Assembly (NCBI RefSeq): GCF_013388355.1
Contig: NZ_CP058246.1
Coordinates: 1,674,001 to 1,738,000 of the forward strand
Direction: 5' to 3'
Source: Flavobacterium sp. LPB0248
GTDB lineage: Bacteria > Bacteroidota > Bacteroidia > Flavobacteriales > Flavobacteriaceae
Length of the DNA stretch: 64,000 nucleotides
The stretch's first letter is position 1. Each line of letters begins with the position of its first letter. Below, piece by piece: positions 24,873 through 35,270 of this stretch. Made by a program: the position numbers and the translations under genes. The notes under the pieces are model-generated. The model did not search any database. It had not been told where the DNA came from and saw nothing but the letters and a program-made list of their open reading frames with translations.

Positions 24873-26208
24873 TTAAAACCTTTTTAATTGACGGAACCAT
24901 CTCTCCCAGATCACCAGCTCCAATTGTTACAATAATAGGTGCATCACTGGCTTTGATTTCACCTAATAAATCATCTTTTGCAACAATTTTTTTGTTCGAA
25001 TTTGTCATTTTACCCAAAAGCCATTCAGAGGTCACTCCTTCCATCGGAAGCTCTCTAGCAGGGTAAATATCCATCAAAAACACTTCATCAAACTGCGATA
25101 AGCTTGCTGCAAATCCGTCAACAAAATCTCTTGTTCTACTAAATAAATGCGGTTGGAAAATTGCCAGCACTTTACGTCCTGGATACAATTCTCTAACTGC
25201 CTGATGAACAGCATTTATTTCTGTTGGATGATGTGCATAATCATCAATATAAACTAAATTTTCACTCTTAATCTGATATGAAAAACGTCTTCTGATTCCG
25301 TTGAATGAAGCAATGGCTTTTGCAATAGAATCGGTCGGGGTGCCGAAAGTCTTAGCCATCGCAATAGCCATTAATCCATTCATTAAATTATGTTTGCCAG
25401 GCAGTCCGAAACGTAAATCTTTCATAATTTCTGAAGGCGTCTGCACATCAAAAACATAAGCTCCATCTTCTATTCGAACATTATAAGCTTTATATACAGC
25501 ATCTTCATTTATAGCACATTGAACACCATCTAAAGGCAATTCTTTGGTTATAAAGAGATTGTTTTTATCTTCAACTTTTGAAGCAAATTCTCTAAAAGAA
25601 GCCTCAATTGCGTCACTCGTTCCATAAATATCCAAATGATCTGCATCCATAGAAGTTACGCAAGCAATATCTGGACGCAAATGCAAAAACGATCTGTCAA
25701 ATTCGTCTGCTTCTACAACTGTTACTGTTTTTCCGCTTCCAATTAAATTAGAATTATAATTCTCAACAATTCCTCCAATAAAAGCCGTTACATCAGCACC
25801 ACTTTGAAACAAAATATGTCCCAAAATACTAGATGTAGTAGTTTTTCCGTGTGTTCCTGCAACTGCAAAACAGAAAGTATCTCTACTTATAATTCCGAGA
25901 ACTTCGGCACGTTTTTTAACCTCAAAATGCCTTTCAACAAAATAATTCCACTCAGAATGTGTTTTTGGAACCGCTGGTGTGTAAATTACTAGTGTATTTT
26001 CAACATAATAATCTGTTGGAATCAAATTTATATTGTCTTCAAAATGAATACCTATACCACTTTCAATCAATTCATTAGTTAGCATAGAAGGTGTTTTGTC
26101 GTAACCTGAAACTTGTTTTCCAATAAACTTGAAATAACGAGCCAAGGCACTCATTCCGATACCTCCGATACCAATAAAATAAACGTTTTGTATTTGATTT
26201 AAATTCAT
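24859..26208 (-). CDS. murC: UDP-N-acetylmuramate--L-alanine ligase MurC
   Basis: Cytosolic ATP-dependent ligase adding the first amino acid, L-Ala, to UDP-MurNAc. Motifs in order: the N-terminal nucleotide-fold glycine motif YFIGIGGIGMSALARYF, the ATP-binding AGTHGKTTTSSILGHIL near 115, VEADEFDRSF, then DDYAHHPTEINAV and FQPHLFSRTRDF. Length 449 is typical. It lies downstream of murG and overlaps ftsQ by 14 bp. The 74-bp gap to murG carries a small AAAGTCT-rich repeat. Confidence 0.97.
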   Translation of the reverse strand: MNLNQIQNVYFIGIGGIGMSALARYFKFIGKQVSGYDKTPSMLTNELIESGIGIHFEDNINLIPTDYYVENTLVIYTPAVPKTHSEWNYFVERHFEVKKRAEVLGIISRDTFCFAVAGTHGKTTTSSILGHILFQSGADVTAFIGGIVENYNSNLIGSGKTVTVVEADEFDRSFLHLRPDIACVTSMDADHLDIYGTSDAIEASFREFASKVEDKNNLFITKELPLDGVQCAINEDAVYKAYNVRIEDGAYVFDVQTPSEIMKDLRFGLPGKHNLMNGLMAIAMAKTFGTPTDSIAKAIASFNGIRRRFSYQIKSENLVYIDDYAHHPTEINAVHQAVRELYPGRKVLAIFQPHLFSRTRDFVDGFAASLSQFDEVFLMDIYPARELPMEGVTSEWLLGKMTNSNKKIVAKDDLLGEIKASDAPIIVTIGAGDLGEMVPSIKKVLNENI

Positions 26209-26282
26209 AATTGAGTCTTAATGTCTTAAAGTCTAAAGTTTTTAAAGTCTCTTAACTATATGCCTTCAGCTTTTTAATTTTT

Positions 26283-27371
26283 CTATTTAATTAACTTCAC
26301 AATCTCTGCTACAATATCTTGTGTAGCTCTAGGTTTTGCCAGTTTCTTAATATTATCACTTAATTGTTTCTGTTTTCCCAAATCTTTCAGCAGCGCTTCA
26401 AAAACAATGCTAAACTGACTGTCAAGCTCAGATTCTTTCAACAAAATCGCACCTTTTTCTTCCACAATTGCCTGTGCATTTTTAGTTTGGTGATCCTCAG
26501 CTACATTCGGCGATGGAATAAAAATGACTGGTTTTCCCACAATACACAATTCTGACACCGACGAAGCTCCAGCACGTGAAATTATGACATCTGATGCCGC
26601 GTAGACAAAATCCATTCTTTCAATAAAATCAACCACTTTTACATTTGGTTGGCTATATTTTTTATAATCTTCAAAATATAATTTCCCACATTGCCAGATT
26701 ACCTGTACATCTTGAGAAAGAAAATTTTGAAGTTCCTTTTCAATTAATTGATTGATTCTTCTGGCTCCTAAACTTCCTCCTAAAACCAGTAATGTTTTCT
26801 TATTAGGATCTAAACCATAAAAAGCAATTGCTTCATCACGTTTGCTTTCAATGTCAATTAAATCTTGACGAACTGGATTCCCTGTTAAAACAATTTTCTC
26901 TTTTGGAAAAAAGCGTTCCAAATTTTGATACGCCACACAAATTGCATTTGCTTTTTTGCTTAACAATTTATTTGTTATCCCCGGATAAGAATTCTGCTCT
27001 TGAACCACTGTTGGGATTCCTGCCGAACCCGCTGCTTGCAATAAGGGTCCGCTGGCAAAACCACCCGTTCCAATTACCACATTAGGCTTAAACTTTTTTA
27101 TTATTCTTTTTGACTCCAATAAACTGCTTGCCAGTTTAAGTGGAAACATCAAATTTTGCAATGTCAATTTTCGCTGCAAACCAGCAATCCAAAGACCTTT
27201 TATTTCATAACCTGCCTGAGGCACTTTTTGCATTTCCATTTTATCTTTGGCACCTACAAAAAGAAATTCTGCATCAGGAAATTGTAATTTTAATTCGTTT
27301 GCAATTGCAATTGCAGGATAGATATGCCCTCCTGTTCCTCCTCCGCTAAGTATGAATTTATACTTTGTCAT
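26283..27371 (-). CDS. murG: UDP-GlcNAc:lipid I GlcNAc transferase MurG
   Basis: Peripheral inner-membrane glycosyltransferase that makes lipid II from lipid I. Signatures of this GT28 enzyme are [21 protein letters not shown] at the start, [16 protein letters not shown] near 100, [15 protein letters not shown] near 185, and the C-terminal [37 protein letters not shown]. The 362-residue length is typical. It lies 45 bp after ftsW. Confidence 0.97.
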   Translation of the reverse strand: MTKYKFILSGGGTGGHIYPAIAIANELKLQFPDAEFLFVGAKDKMEMQKVPQAGYEIKGLWIAGLQRKLTLQNLMFPLKLASSLLESKRIIKKFKPNVVIGTGGFASGPLLQAAGSAGIPTVVQEQNSYPGITNKLLSKKANAICVAYQNLERFFPKEKIVLTGNPVRQDLIDIESKRDEAIAFYGLDPNKKTLLVLGGSLGARRINQLIEKELQNFLSQDVQVIWQCGKLYFEDYKKYSQPNVKVVDFIERMDFVYAASDVIISRAGASSVSELCIVGKPVIFIPSPNVAEDHQTKNAQAIVEEKGAILLKESELDSQFSIVFEALLKDLGKQKQLSDNIKKLAKPRATQDIVAEIVKLIK

Positions 27372-27416
27372 CTTTCTAAAAATTACAACTTTTTAAAAAA
27401 TTTTTATATTCTAATC

Positions 27417-28727
27417 CTATTTGTTTAAAACCGCATTCATCGGATTTCTTGAATTATCTTCGATGGAATACATTGGTTCTTCTTCATATATCTCATCGGC
27501 AGGCAAATCTTCCTCTGCCATTTCTTTATCTATTAATCGCTGTAAAGCTTCTTTTCGTTTTTCTCTCTCAAGCTTATCTTCAGCAATTTCCTCTTCTTTT
27601 CTTGTCACACTAATGATAATTCCAAGTCCAAGACAAGTCATCCAAATCGAACTTCCTCCACTACTTATCAAGGGAAGCGTCTGCCCTGTAACTGGCAATA
27701 ATTCTACAGCAACCGCCATATTGATCATAGCCTGAAATATCATAGGAAAACCAACACCTACGACAACTAATTTTCCAAATATAGTTGGTGCTTTATGAGA
27801 AGCTATTACAAAACGAAACAATAATAATAAGTACAGAATTACTATCGAAACCCCTCCAACCAAACCGTATTCCTCTACAATAATAGCGTAGATAAAATCG
27901 GAAGAAGATTGTGGCAAAAAGTTTTTCTGAACACTTTTTCCAGGACCTAATCCTCCTAATTTTCCAGATGCAATTGCAATTTTTGCTTTCTCAATCTGAT
28001 AATCATCTTCATCAGGTTTGTCTGTTGTAAAATTCGTAATACGACTTTCCCAAGTTGAAACCCTACTAAAGAATCTTGAATCTGGAAAAGCTTTCGCTAC
28101 CAAAAGGAAAAACGCCAACATTGCAATTCCTGAACCAATGATAAAAGCAATATATTTTAATGGATATTTACCAATAAATGTCAGCATCAAAACCATTACA
28201 AAAATTAACGCCGTAGTCGAAAAGTTTGCTGGCAGAATTAATACTAATGTGATAAATACCGGAATCCAAAGCTGAATCAATGAGGTTTGAAAAGGCTCAT
28301 TTTCTTCTTTAGTTTTAGATAAATAACGTGCCACATAAATAAACAAAACAATAGCAGCCAATGTTGATGTCTGAAACGTAATCCCGATAAAAGGCACCTG
28401 AATCCAACGGCTCGCGTTTGCACCAGCAATAACAGTTCCTTTTAAAAGTGTGTAAAGCAGTAAAATCCAAACCACTGGAAGTGCAATCTTAGAAATTGCT
28501 CTAAAATAGTGATATGGAACTCTATGCACCCAGTAAATAATTAAAAAACCAATACAGATATGCGCCAAATGTTTTACCAAATACCCTAATGTATTTCCTG
28601 TCCCATGCCCGATATAGGCAAGATTACTACTCGCACTAAAAACAGGCATAAACGAAAACAGCGCCAATAAGGCCACGAATGACCATATTACCCTATCTCC
28701 TTTTAGTTTGTTTACCAGCTCTTTCAT
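27417..28727 (-). CDS. ftsW: FtsW, septal peptidoglycan glycosyltransferase (SEDS family)
   Basis: Polytopic membrane enzyme that polymerises lipid II at the septum with its partner FtsI. About ten membrane helices are seen, with SEDS motifs such as SRWIQVPFIGITFQTSTLAAI, GPGKSVQKNFLPQSSSDFIYAIIVEEYGLVGG (the conserved PxSxSDFIxA region) and QTLPLISSGGSS near 345. The C-terminal ~65 residues are a charged, cytosolic tail (REEEIAEDKLEREKRKEAL). Its length is 436. It lies between murD and murG. Confidence 0.95.
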   Translation of the reverse strand: MKELVNKLKGDRVIWSFVALLALFSFMPVFSASSNLAYIGHGTGNTLGYLVKHLAHICIGFLIIYWVHRVPYHYFRAISKIALPVVWILLLYTLLKGTVIAGANASRWIQVPFIGITFQTSTLAAIVLFIYVARYLSKTKEENEPFQTSLIQLWIPVFITLVLILPANFSTTALIFVMVLMLTFIGKYPLKYIAFIIGSGIAMLAFFLLVAKAFPDSRFFSRVSTWESRITNFTTDKPDEDDYQIEKAKIAIASGKLGGLGPGKSVQKNFLPQSSSDFIYAIIVEEYGLVGGVSIVILYLLLLFRFVIASHKAPTIFGKLVVVGVGFPMIFQAMINMAVAVELLPVTGQTLPLISSGGSSIWMTCLGLGIIISVTRKEEEIAEDKLEREKRKEALQRLIDKEMAEEDLPADEIYEEEPMYSIEDNSRNPMNAVLNK

Positions 28728-28736
28728 AATCTCTTT

Positions 28737-28793
28737 GTTTCAGGTTTTCTTTTGTTTCATGTTTCAAGCTTCACTTAACCTGAAACTTGAAAC
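28737..28793. repeat. Small palindromic repeat in the ftsW-murD gap
   Basis: GTTTCAGGTT (28737-28746) is the reverse complement of 28777-28786, and GTTTCAAG (28761-28768) of 28786-28793. This fills the 78-bp space between two dcw genes that are otherwise tightly packed. Confidence 0.55.
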
Positions 28794-28805
28794 TTTGAAC
28801 TTTTT

Positions 28806-30137
28806 TTACAAGTTGTGCACAGCTTGTTTAAATTGTTTTCCACGATCCTCGTAGTTTTCGAATAAATCGAAACTTGCGCAGGCTGGAGACAATAAAACTA
28901 CATCGCCTTTTTCTGTTAATCTTTGAGCAGTTTTTACTGCATCATTCATATTATTTACTTCAACCATAATATCAACAACATTTCCAAAAGCATCAATAAT
29001 TTTACGGTTATCGATTCCAAGACAGATAATTGCCTTTACTTTTTCGCGTACCAACGACATTAGTTCGTTGTAATCGTTTCCTTTGTCAACACCTCCAACA
29101 ATCCATACTGTTGGTGCATTCATACTATCCAAAGCAAAGAAAGTAGCATTTACATTTGTTGCTTTCGAATCGTTGATATATTGAACGTTTTGTATTTTTA
29201 GTACTTTTTCTAAACGGTGCTCAACACCTTGGAAATTAGATAGACTTTCACGAATTGTTGCATTTCTAATTTGCATCAATTTAGCTACAGAGCTTGCTGC
29301 CATGGCGTTTTTCATATTATGTTTTCCTTCTAACGCAATGTGTTCTGTATCCATTGTAAACTCTTCTTGGTTGATCTTTATTTCCATTTTGTTGTTATTT
29401 ATAGAAGCCCCTTCATCAAATTTTTTCGTCAATGAAAAAGGAATTAGTTTTGCTTTTGTTTTGTTCTTCTTTAACCATTCTGTACTTGCCTCATCGTCTG
29501 CATCGTAAATGAGATAATCGTTCTCAGTCTGGTTCATCGTTATTCGGAACTTCGAATTGATATAATTTTCATATTTATATTCGTATCGATCTAAATGGTC
29601 CGGACTTATATTGGTTATAATGGCAATATCTGGCCTATAATTTATTATTCCGTCTAACTGAAAACTGCTTAACTCAAGAACGTAGGCATCAAATTTATTT
29701 TCCGCCACCTGCCAAGCGAAGCTTTTTCCAATATTCCCACCCAATCCTACATTTAATCCTGCATATTTCAGCAAGTGATGTGTCAACATTGTGGTAGTGG
29801 TTTTACCATTACTTCCGGTAATCCCGATGGTCATTGCTTCTGTGTAAGGAATCGCAAATTCAATTTCCGAAATTACCTTTACTCCTGCCGCGATAAGTTT
29901 TTTTACTATCGGGGATTTATCGGGAATTCCAGGGCTTTTCATCACCACATCTGCATTTAGAATTAAATCTTCTGTATGCTGCTCTTCTTCCCAAGCAATT
30001 TTATTAATGATAAGAACTTCTTTATAGCTTTCCTTTATTTTTCCAAAATCCGATACAAAAACATCGTAACCTTGTTTCTTACCGAGGATCGCGGTTCCTA
30101 CTCCGCTTTCTCCTCCACCTAAAACTACTAATCTCAT
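28806..30137 (-). CDS. murD: UDP-N-acetylmuramoylalanine--D-glutamate ligase MurD
   Basis: Cytosolic ATP-dependent ligase adding D-Glu to UDP-MurNAc-L-Ala. The N-terminal nucleotide fold begins RLVVLGGGESGVGTAILGK; the P-loop is GITGSNGKTTTTMLTHHLL near 110; the central ligase motifs include NISPDHLDRY and VQYINDSKATNVNATFFAL near 325; the C-terminal domain carries VVLLSPACASFDLFENYEDRG. The length of 443 is normal. It starts directly after the mraY stop (adjacent bases 30137/30138), so translation is likely coupled. Confidence 0.97.
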   Translation of the reverse strand: MRLVVLGGGESGVGTAILGKKQGYDVFVSDFGKIKESYKEVLIINKIAWEEEQHTEDLILNADVVMKSPGIPDKSPIVKKLIAAGVKVISEIEFAIPYTEAMTIGITGSNGKTTTTMLTHHLLKYAGLNVGLGGNIGKSFAWQVAENKFDAYVLELSSFQLDGIINYRPDIAIITNISPDHLDRYEYKYENYINSKFRITMNQTENDYLIYDADDEASTEWLKKNKTKAKLIPFSLTKKFDEGASINNNKMEIKINQEEFTMDTEHIALEGKHNMKNAMAASSVAKLMQIRNATIRESLSNFQGVEHRLEKVLKIQNVQYINDSKATNVNATFFALDSMNAPTVWIVGGVDKGNDYNELMSLVREKVKAIICLGIDNRKIIDAFGNVVDIMVEVNNMNDAVKTAQRLTEKGDVVLLSPACASFDLFENYEDRGKQFKQAVHNL

Positions 30138-31370
30138 TTATCTTAATTTTAGGGTAATGATTGACAATATGGCTAACATTACGGCAACAATCCAGAAACG
30201 GGTAACAATTTTACTTTCGTGATATCCCTTTTTCTGATAATGATGATGAAGCGGTGACATCAGAAAAATTCTTCGTCCTTCTCCGAAACGCTTCTTCGTA
30301 TATTTAAAATAACTTACTTGAATAATTACTGAAGCACTTTCTGCCAAGAAAATTCCACAGAATAAAACGATTAATATCTCTTTACGCACAGCAATTGCTA
30401 GAACCGCAATGATTCCTCCAATAGTCAAACTCCCCGTATCACCCATAAAAACCGATGCTGGAAATGAGTTGTACCAAAGAAATCCAATAAGCGCACCCAC
30501 AAAGGCAGAAATAAAAACCGTCATTTCTCCCGAATTGGGAATATACATAATGTTCAGATAATTTGAGAAAATGATATTACCCGAAACGAATGTAAAAATC
30601 CCGAGCGCGAGTACGGATATTGCGGAAGTTCCTGCAGCGAGTCCGTCGATTCCATCTGTTAAATTTGCTCCGTTTGAAACCGCTGTTATGATAAAAATTA
30701 CAACTGGAATAAATACTAACCAAGCCCATTTCTCATATCCATCACCCATAAAAGACAATACTTCAGCATAGTCAAATTCATTGTTTTTCACGAAAGGAAT
30801 TGTAGTTGCTGTAGATTTCTCTTCAACTCCTGCTGGCACAATAACAGTCGAATTTGCAGCTGTCTTAAAAATATCTGCACGGCCTGTATCTGTTCTTACT
30901 GTAACTGCAGGATTAAAATAAAGAACTGCACCAACGATAATTCCAAGACCAACTTGACCAATTACTTTAAAAATACCTTTTAAACCTTGTTTATCTTTTT
31001 TGAATATTTTGATATAATCATCAACAAAACCAATTGTTCCCATCCATAATGTAGTTACAATTAGCAATACAATATAAATGTTATGCAATCTTGCAAATAA
31101 TAGAACCGGAATAAGAGTAGCAAAAATGATGATTAATCCACCCATTGTAGGCGTACCAGCTTTTTCATTCTGACCTGCAAGACCAAGTTCACGCACAGTT
31201 TCTCCTACTTGCTGACGACGCAAAAAGTTAATCACTCTTTTACCATAAATAGTCGATAGAAGCAACGAAAGCATAAATGCCAAAGCTGACCTAAATGTGA
31301 TGTACTGGAAAACTCCTGTTCCTGGAAGATCCAATGTTTTATCAAAATATTCAAATAAATAGTACAGCAT
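30138..31370 (-). CDS. mraY: Phospho-MurNAc-pentapeptide transferase MraY
   Basis: Integral membrane enzyme that joins phospho-MurNAc-pentapeptide to undecaprenyl phosphate, making lipid I. Family motifs are present: [11 protein letters not shown] near 73, the Asp pair [19 protein letters not shown] near 115, [14 protein letters not shown] near 240 and the [12 protein letters not shown] histidine triad near 375. About ten helices. At 410 residues it is longer than the E. coli enzyme (360) because of a ~45-residue insertion ([21 protein letters not shown]... to ...[10 protein letters not shown]) common in Bacteroidota. It lies directly upstream of murD. Confidence 0.97.
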   Translation of the reverse strand: MLYYLFEYFDKTLDLPGTGVFQYITFRSALAFMLSLLLSTIYGKRVINFLRRQQVGETVRELGLAGQNEKAGTPTMGGLIIIFATLIPVLLFARLHNIYIVLLIVTTLWMGTIGFVDDYIKIFKKDKQGLKGIFKVIGQVGLGIIVGAVLYFNPAVTVRTDTGRADIFKTAANSTVIVPAGVEEKSTATTIPFVKNNEFDYAEVLSFMGDGYEKWAWLVFIPVVIFIITAVSNGANLTDGIDGLAAGTSAISVLALGIFTFVSGNIIFSNYLNIMYIPNSGEMTVFISAFVGALIGFLWYNSFPASVFMGDTGSLTIGGIIAVLAIAVRKEILIVLFCGIFLAESASVIIQVSYFKYTKKRFGEGRRIFLMSPLHHHYQKKGYHESKIVTRFWIVAVMLAILSIITLKLR

Positions 31371-31444
31371 ATTTTCTTATTTTTTAAATTCCAATTTTGA
31401 AATCCCAAATTCCAATTGTTTGGTGGTATTTGAACTTAATTTTT

Positions 31445-32908
31445 TTATTTATTCAGTTGTTCTAAAATTTCTCTTACCGTTTCCATATCATCAAAATGAT
31501 GGCGAACACCATTTATTTCTTGATACGTTTCGTGCCCTTTTCCTGCGATTAGAATGATATCTTTAGGCTGAGCCAATTGACAAGCTGTTTTAATTGCCTG
31601 TTTTCTATCTGTAATTCGCAGCATTTTTTTATAATTGTGTGGCTCAACTCCTTGCTCCATTTCATCCAAAATAACTTCTGGATCTTCATTTCTCGGATTA
31701 TCTGAAGTCAAAATCGCCTTATCACTTAAATCTGAAGCAATCTTTGCCATAATCGGGCGTTTTGTTTTGTCTCGATTTCCTCCACATCCAACAACAGTAA
31801 TTAACTGCTCATTTTTAGTACGGATATCATTTATCGTTTTTAAAACATTCTCCAATGCATCTGGCGTATGTGCATAATCTACAACAGCTGTAATACCTCC
31901 ATCTGATACGATATACTGAAAACGTCCCGAAACACTCTCTAAATCAGACAGTAAACGCAACGCTTCAAGACTATCAATTCCTAGCTCTACTGCGGTTCCA
32001 TAAATTGCTAAAACATTGTATGCGTTGAATGTACCAATCAGTTTTACCCAAACTTCATTATCATTTACTTTCAACAATAATCCAGACAATTGGCTTTCTA
32101 AAATTTGAGCTCTATAATCTGCATAAGATTTTAAAGCGTATGTCAGTTTTTTAGCAACAGTATTCTGCAACATTACAGAACCATTTTTATCATCAATGTT
32201 TGACAAAACAAAAGCTGATTTTGGAAGTGAGTCAAAAAATGATTTTTTAACATCTCTGTATTCAGCAAATGTTGGATGATAATCTAAATGATCGTGAGAA
32301 AGGTTCGTAAAAATTCCGCCTACAAAATGTAGAGCTTCCGTACGTTTTTGGTGAATTCCATGCGAGCTTACTTCCATAAAACAATGCGTAACTCCAGCCT
32401 CAACCATTTCATTCAAATAATGATTTATAGTCAAAGAATCAGGTGTTGTATGCGTTGCAGGATATTCTGTTTTGTCTACTACGATTTTTACAGTTGACAG
32501 CAATCCCACTTTAAAACCAGCTTTTTCAAACAACTGAAACAATAATGACGCAATTGTCGTTTTTCCATTTGTTCCTGTTACTCCAACTAATTTTAATTTT
32601 GCAGATGGATCTTCAAAATAATTAGCTGCCATAAAAGCTAAAGCGGTATTGGTATCTTTTACTTGAACATAAGTAACATCGTTTGCAACAGTTTCAGGAA
32701 ACGTATCACAAATAATTGCTTTTGCTCCAAGTTCGATTGCTTTCTCTATGTAATCATGTCCATCTGAAAGTGAACCGCGAATTGCTACAAAAATATCATT
32801 TGCTTCTACTTTGCGTGAATCAAATTCAATTTTATGAATAGCAATATCTGTTGAACCTTTTACCGATTCAATAGCCACTTTATATAATATGTCTTTTAAT
32901 ACTTTCAC
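31445..32908 (-). CDS. murE: UDP-MurNAc-tripeptide synthetase MurE (meso-DAP type)
   Basis: Cytosolic ATP-dependent ligase adding the third stem residue. ATP site GVTGTNGKTTIASLLFQLF near 110; conserved THTTPDSL and SSHGIHQKR; and the DNPRNEDPEVI motif near 405. The DNPR sequence is the marker for meso-diaminopimelate as substrate. A GKGHET motif lies near 465. The length of 487 is typical. Its first codon overlaps the end of the ftsI-type gene by 4 bp. A 74-bp gap with AATTCCAATTTTGAAATCCC repeat fragments precedes mraY. Confidence 0.96.
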   Translation of the reverse strand: MKVLKDILYKVAIESVKGSTDIAIHKIEFDSRKVEANDIFVAIRGSLSDGHDYIEKAIELGAKAIICDTFPETVANDVTYVQVKDTNTALAFMAANYFEDPSAKLKLVGVTGTNGKTTIASLLFQLFEKAGFKVGLLSTVKIVVDKTEYPATHTTPDSLTINHYLNEMVEAGVTHCFMEVSSHGIHQKRTEALHFVGGIFTNLSHDHLDYHPTFAEYRDVKKSFFDSLPKSAFVLSNIDDKNGSVMLQNTVAKKLTYALKSYADYRAQILESQLSGLLLKVNDNEVWVKLIGTFNAYNVLAIYGTAVELGIDSLEALRLLSDLESVSGRFQYIVSDGGITAVVDYAHTPDALENVLKTINDIRTKNEQLITVVGCGGNRDKTKRPIMAKIASDLSDKAILTSDNPRNEDPEVILDEMEQGVEPHNYKKMLRITDRKQAIKTACQLAQPKDIILIAGKGHETYQEINGVRHHFDDMETVREILEQLNK

Positions 32909-34911
32909 GATAATTCTAATACAATTGTTGTGTTTTTGCTAATACTGGTTCCCGCTTGAATTGATTGATTCTTCACTTTCCCCATTCCATTTACTTTTAC
33001 TTTCAAACCTAAATTTTCCAATAAAGCAATCGCATCCATTCCTGGCATTCCTTTTAAATTCGGAATCTCGTTCAGCTTTTTATTAGCTTCAGCCGTATAT
33101 TTATCATAACTAGCATCCTGTTTTGGAATCCTAGAATCTAATTTTTTAATTTTATTTGTTGAAGGCGCATCAGTAAAAATCTTTTGCGCGATTCTTTTGA
33201 AAACTGGTCCAGCAACATCTGCTCCGTAATAGTTATTTCTAGATGTATTTGGCTTATGAACCACTACAATACAAGAATATTTAGGATGATCGGCTGGGAA
33301 ATAACCTGCGAAAGAAGATGCATAATACATTCCTTCTCTTCCTGCGTTACCATAATTCACCATAGCTGTTCCTGTTTTTCCTGCCATAGAAAAATCTTTC
33401 GAATACAACTTAGAACCTGTTCCTTTTTTTACCACATTAGCTAAAACTGCTTTTACTTTTTTTAGCGTTTCTGGCGAACAAACCTTTGGATTCATTACTT
33501 CTGTATCGAACTTTTTAATGGTCTTATTCCATTCTTTAATTTCTGATACAAATTGCGGTTTTACCATTACTCCATTATTCGCAACCGCATTATATAAAGT
33601 TAAAGTCTGCATTGGCGTAACTGAAACGTTATATCCAAAAGCCATCCACGGAAGCGTAGTTCCTGACCAATGTTTATCACCAGGCTGCGGAATATAAGGT
33701 CTTCCTTCTCCTTTAAAATGCAATCCTAATGGTTTATTTAAACCTAATTCATTAATATGATTTACAAACTTAGACGGGTTACTTTTGTAATTGTCATAAA
33801 CTGCCTGAACCATTACTGTATTAGACGAAAGTTCAAATCCGCGTGCTAAAGTAACTTTTCCGTAACCACCTCTATGTGAATCACGAACGGCTCTTCCATA
33901 ATATCTGATTTCCCCGCCATGGCTATCGTAAACCGTACTTGTGTCAGCTACTTTATCTTCTAAAATCGCCATTAGATCAACCAATTTAAAAGTCGATCCA
34001 GGCTCGTGAGATTCAGCAACCGCATAATTTGTTGTTTCGTAATAAGAACCATCTTCTGCTCTTCCTAAATTTGAAATCGCTTTTATGTATCCTGTTTCCG
34101 TTTCCATAACAACCACGCAACCGTGATCTGCTTCGTAATCTTCCAATTGTTTCAACAAAGCGTGGTGCGCAATATCTTGTATAAAAACATCTATAGTCGA
34201 AATCACATCGTAACCATCAATTGGATCTACCTCGTTTACATCACGAATTGGTTTCCATTGTCCTTTTGCGATTTTTTGCTTTAAAATTTTACCATCTTTT
34301 CCGTTCAGGTAATTTTTAAAAGCCCATTCAATTCCTTTTCCTACCTCTATTCCAGTAGCTGGATCAATACGGTCATAGCCAATAGTTCTTTCCGCAATTT
34401 TTCCGATCGGATGTTTTCTAACCGTTTCTTGTTCCACGATGATTCCGCCTTTGAAAGCTCCTAAACTGAACAACGGAAAACCTTTAATTTTCACATATTC
34501 AGTATAACTCAAATTGCGAGCAATCAGGTAATAACGGTTTTTATTTTCACGTGCTTTTCGCAATTCTTTCTGAAAATAACTGCTTGGTTTATCTAAAACT
34601 GTTGCCAATGAATCTGACAATGGTTTTACATATTTTTCGAAAGTTTCTGTTTTTGGCGCTTTAGCATCAAAACGAATTTCATAATTCGGGATCGATGTTG
34701 CCAATAAACTTCCGTCAGCAGAATAGATATTCCCTTTGTTTGCAGGAATAACGAAGTTTCTCACAGTACGCTGTTTAGCTAGTTTTCTGTAATAATCTCC
34801 TTCAACCCACTGAATATTGGTTAATTTAACGACAATAGCAATTGCCATCAAAAAGATGAAAACTGCTACGAGGTAAATTCTGTAGGATATATGTTTATCG
34901 TCTACTGCCAT
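32905..34911 (-). CDS. ftsI: Septal transpeptidase FtsI/PBP3 with one PASTA domain
   Basis: Bitopic penicillin-binding protein that cross-links septal peptidoglycan with FtsW. One membrane helix at about 10-28 (IYLVAVFIFLMAIAIVVKL), then the pedestal domain (LATSIPNYEIRFDAK...) and the transpeptidase with all three active-site motifs: STFK (serine nucleophile), SSN and KTGT (MAGKTGTAMVNYG). The end (about 615-668, IPNLKGMPGMDAIALLENLGLKVKVNG...) is one PASTA repeat, absent in E. coli PBP3 but seen in Bacteroidota and Gram-positive relatives. It overlaps ftsL by 10 bp. Confidence 0.95.
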   Translation of the reverse strand: MAVDDKHISYRIYLVAVFIFLMAIAIVVKLTNIQWVEGDYYRKLAKQRTVRNFVIPANKGNIYSADGSLLATSIPNYEIRFDAKAPKTETFEKYVKPLSDSLATVLDKPSSYFQKELRKARENKNRYYLIARNLSYTEYVKIKGFPLFSLGAFKGGIIVEQETVRKHPIGKIAERTIGYDRIDPATGIEVGKGIEWAFKNYLNGKDGKILKQKIAKGQWKPIRDVNEVDPIDGYDVISTIDVFIQDIAHHALLKQLEDYEADHGCVVVMETETGYIKAISNLGRAEDGSYYETTNYAVAESHEPGSTFKLVDLMAILEDKVADTSTVYDSHGGEIRYYGRAVRDSHRGGYGKVTLARGFELSSNTVMVQAVYDNYKSNPSKFVNHINELGLNKPLGLHFKGEGRPYIPQPGDKHWSGTTLPWMAFGYNVSVTPMQTLTLYNAVANNGVMVKPQFVSEIKEWNKTIKKFDTEVMNPKVCSPETLKKVKAVLANVVKKGTGSKLYSKDFSMAGKTGTAMVNYGNAGREGMYYASSFAGYFPADHPKYSCIVVVHKPNTSRNNYYGADVAGPVFKRIAQKIFTDAPSTNKIKKLDSRIPKQDASYDKYTAEANKKLNEIPNLKGMPGMDAIALLENLGLKVKVNGMGKVKNQSIQAGTSISKNTTIVLELS

Positions 34912-35249
34912 ATTCTTTTAAAGAAACTTTTTTCTTCTTCTTTTGTAACTTCTATTTTAACTGGAGGAACTGTCGACGGAAAAATTTGTTTTTCTAACAT
35001 TTTATCCGAAATAGTTGACTCCATTTTTAATTTCATCAATTCTGAACGTCGATCCACAAATTCCGATCTCAGCTCTTTTACTTCATTATTTAATTTCGCG
35101 ATTTCAAAAACCTTTTGTTCGTATCGCTGTGTATTGGCAATCATCAAAATGGCCAGCAGAATTATAAAGACAATAAATCGCCAATTTTTTACTGCATCTT
35201 CATGAATCAGGAATCTTGCTTTTAATATGCTAAATACGCCACTTTTCAT
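34902..35249 (-). CDS. ftsL: FtsL-like division protein
   Basis: A 115-residue bitopic protein: a short cytosolic part, one membrane helix at about 24-40 (FIVFIILLAILMIANTQR), then a coiled coil of roughly 45 residues (KVFEIAKLNNEVKELRSEFVDRRSELMKLKMEST). That plan, and the place between rsmH and ftsI, are typical for FtsL, which joins FtsB/FtsQ in activating FtsWI. The sequence itself is weakly conserved and the symbol rests partly on position. It overlaps ftsI by 10 bp and follows rsmH by 21 bp. Confidence 0.85.
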   Translation of the reverse strand: MKSGVFSILKARFLIHEDAVKNWRFIVFIILLAILMIANTQRYEQKVFEIAKLNNEVKELRSEFVDRRSELMKLKMESTISDKMLEKQIFPSTVPPVKIEVTKEEEKSFFKRIWQ

Positions 35250-35270
35250 TATTTCCTACCTTAATATATA

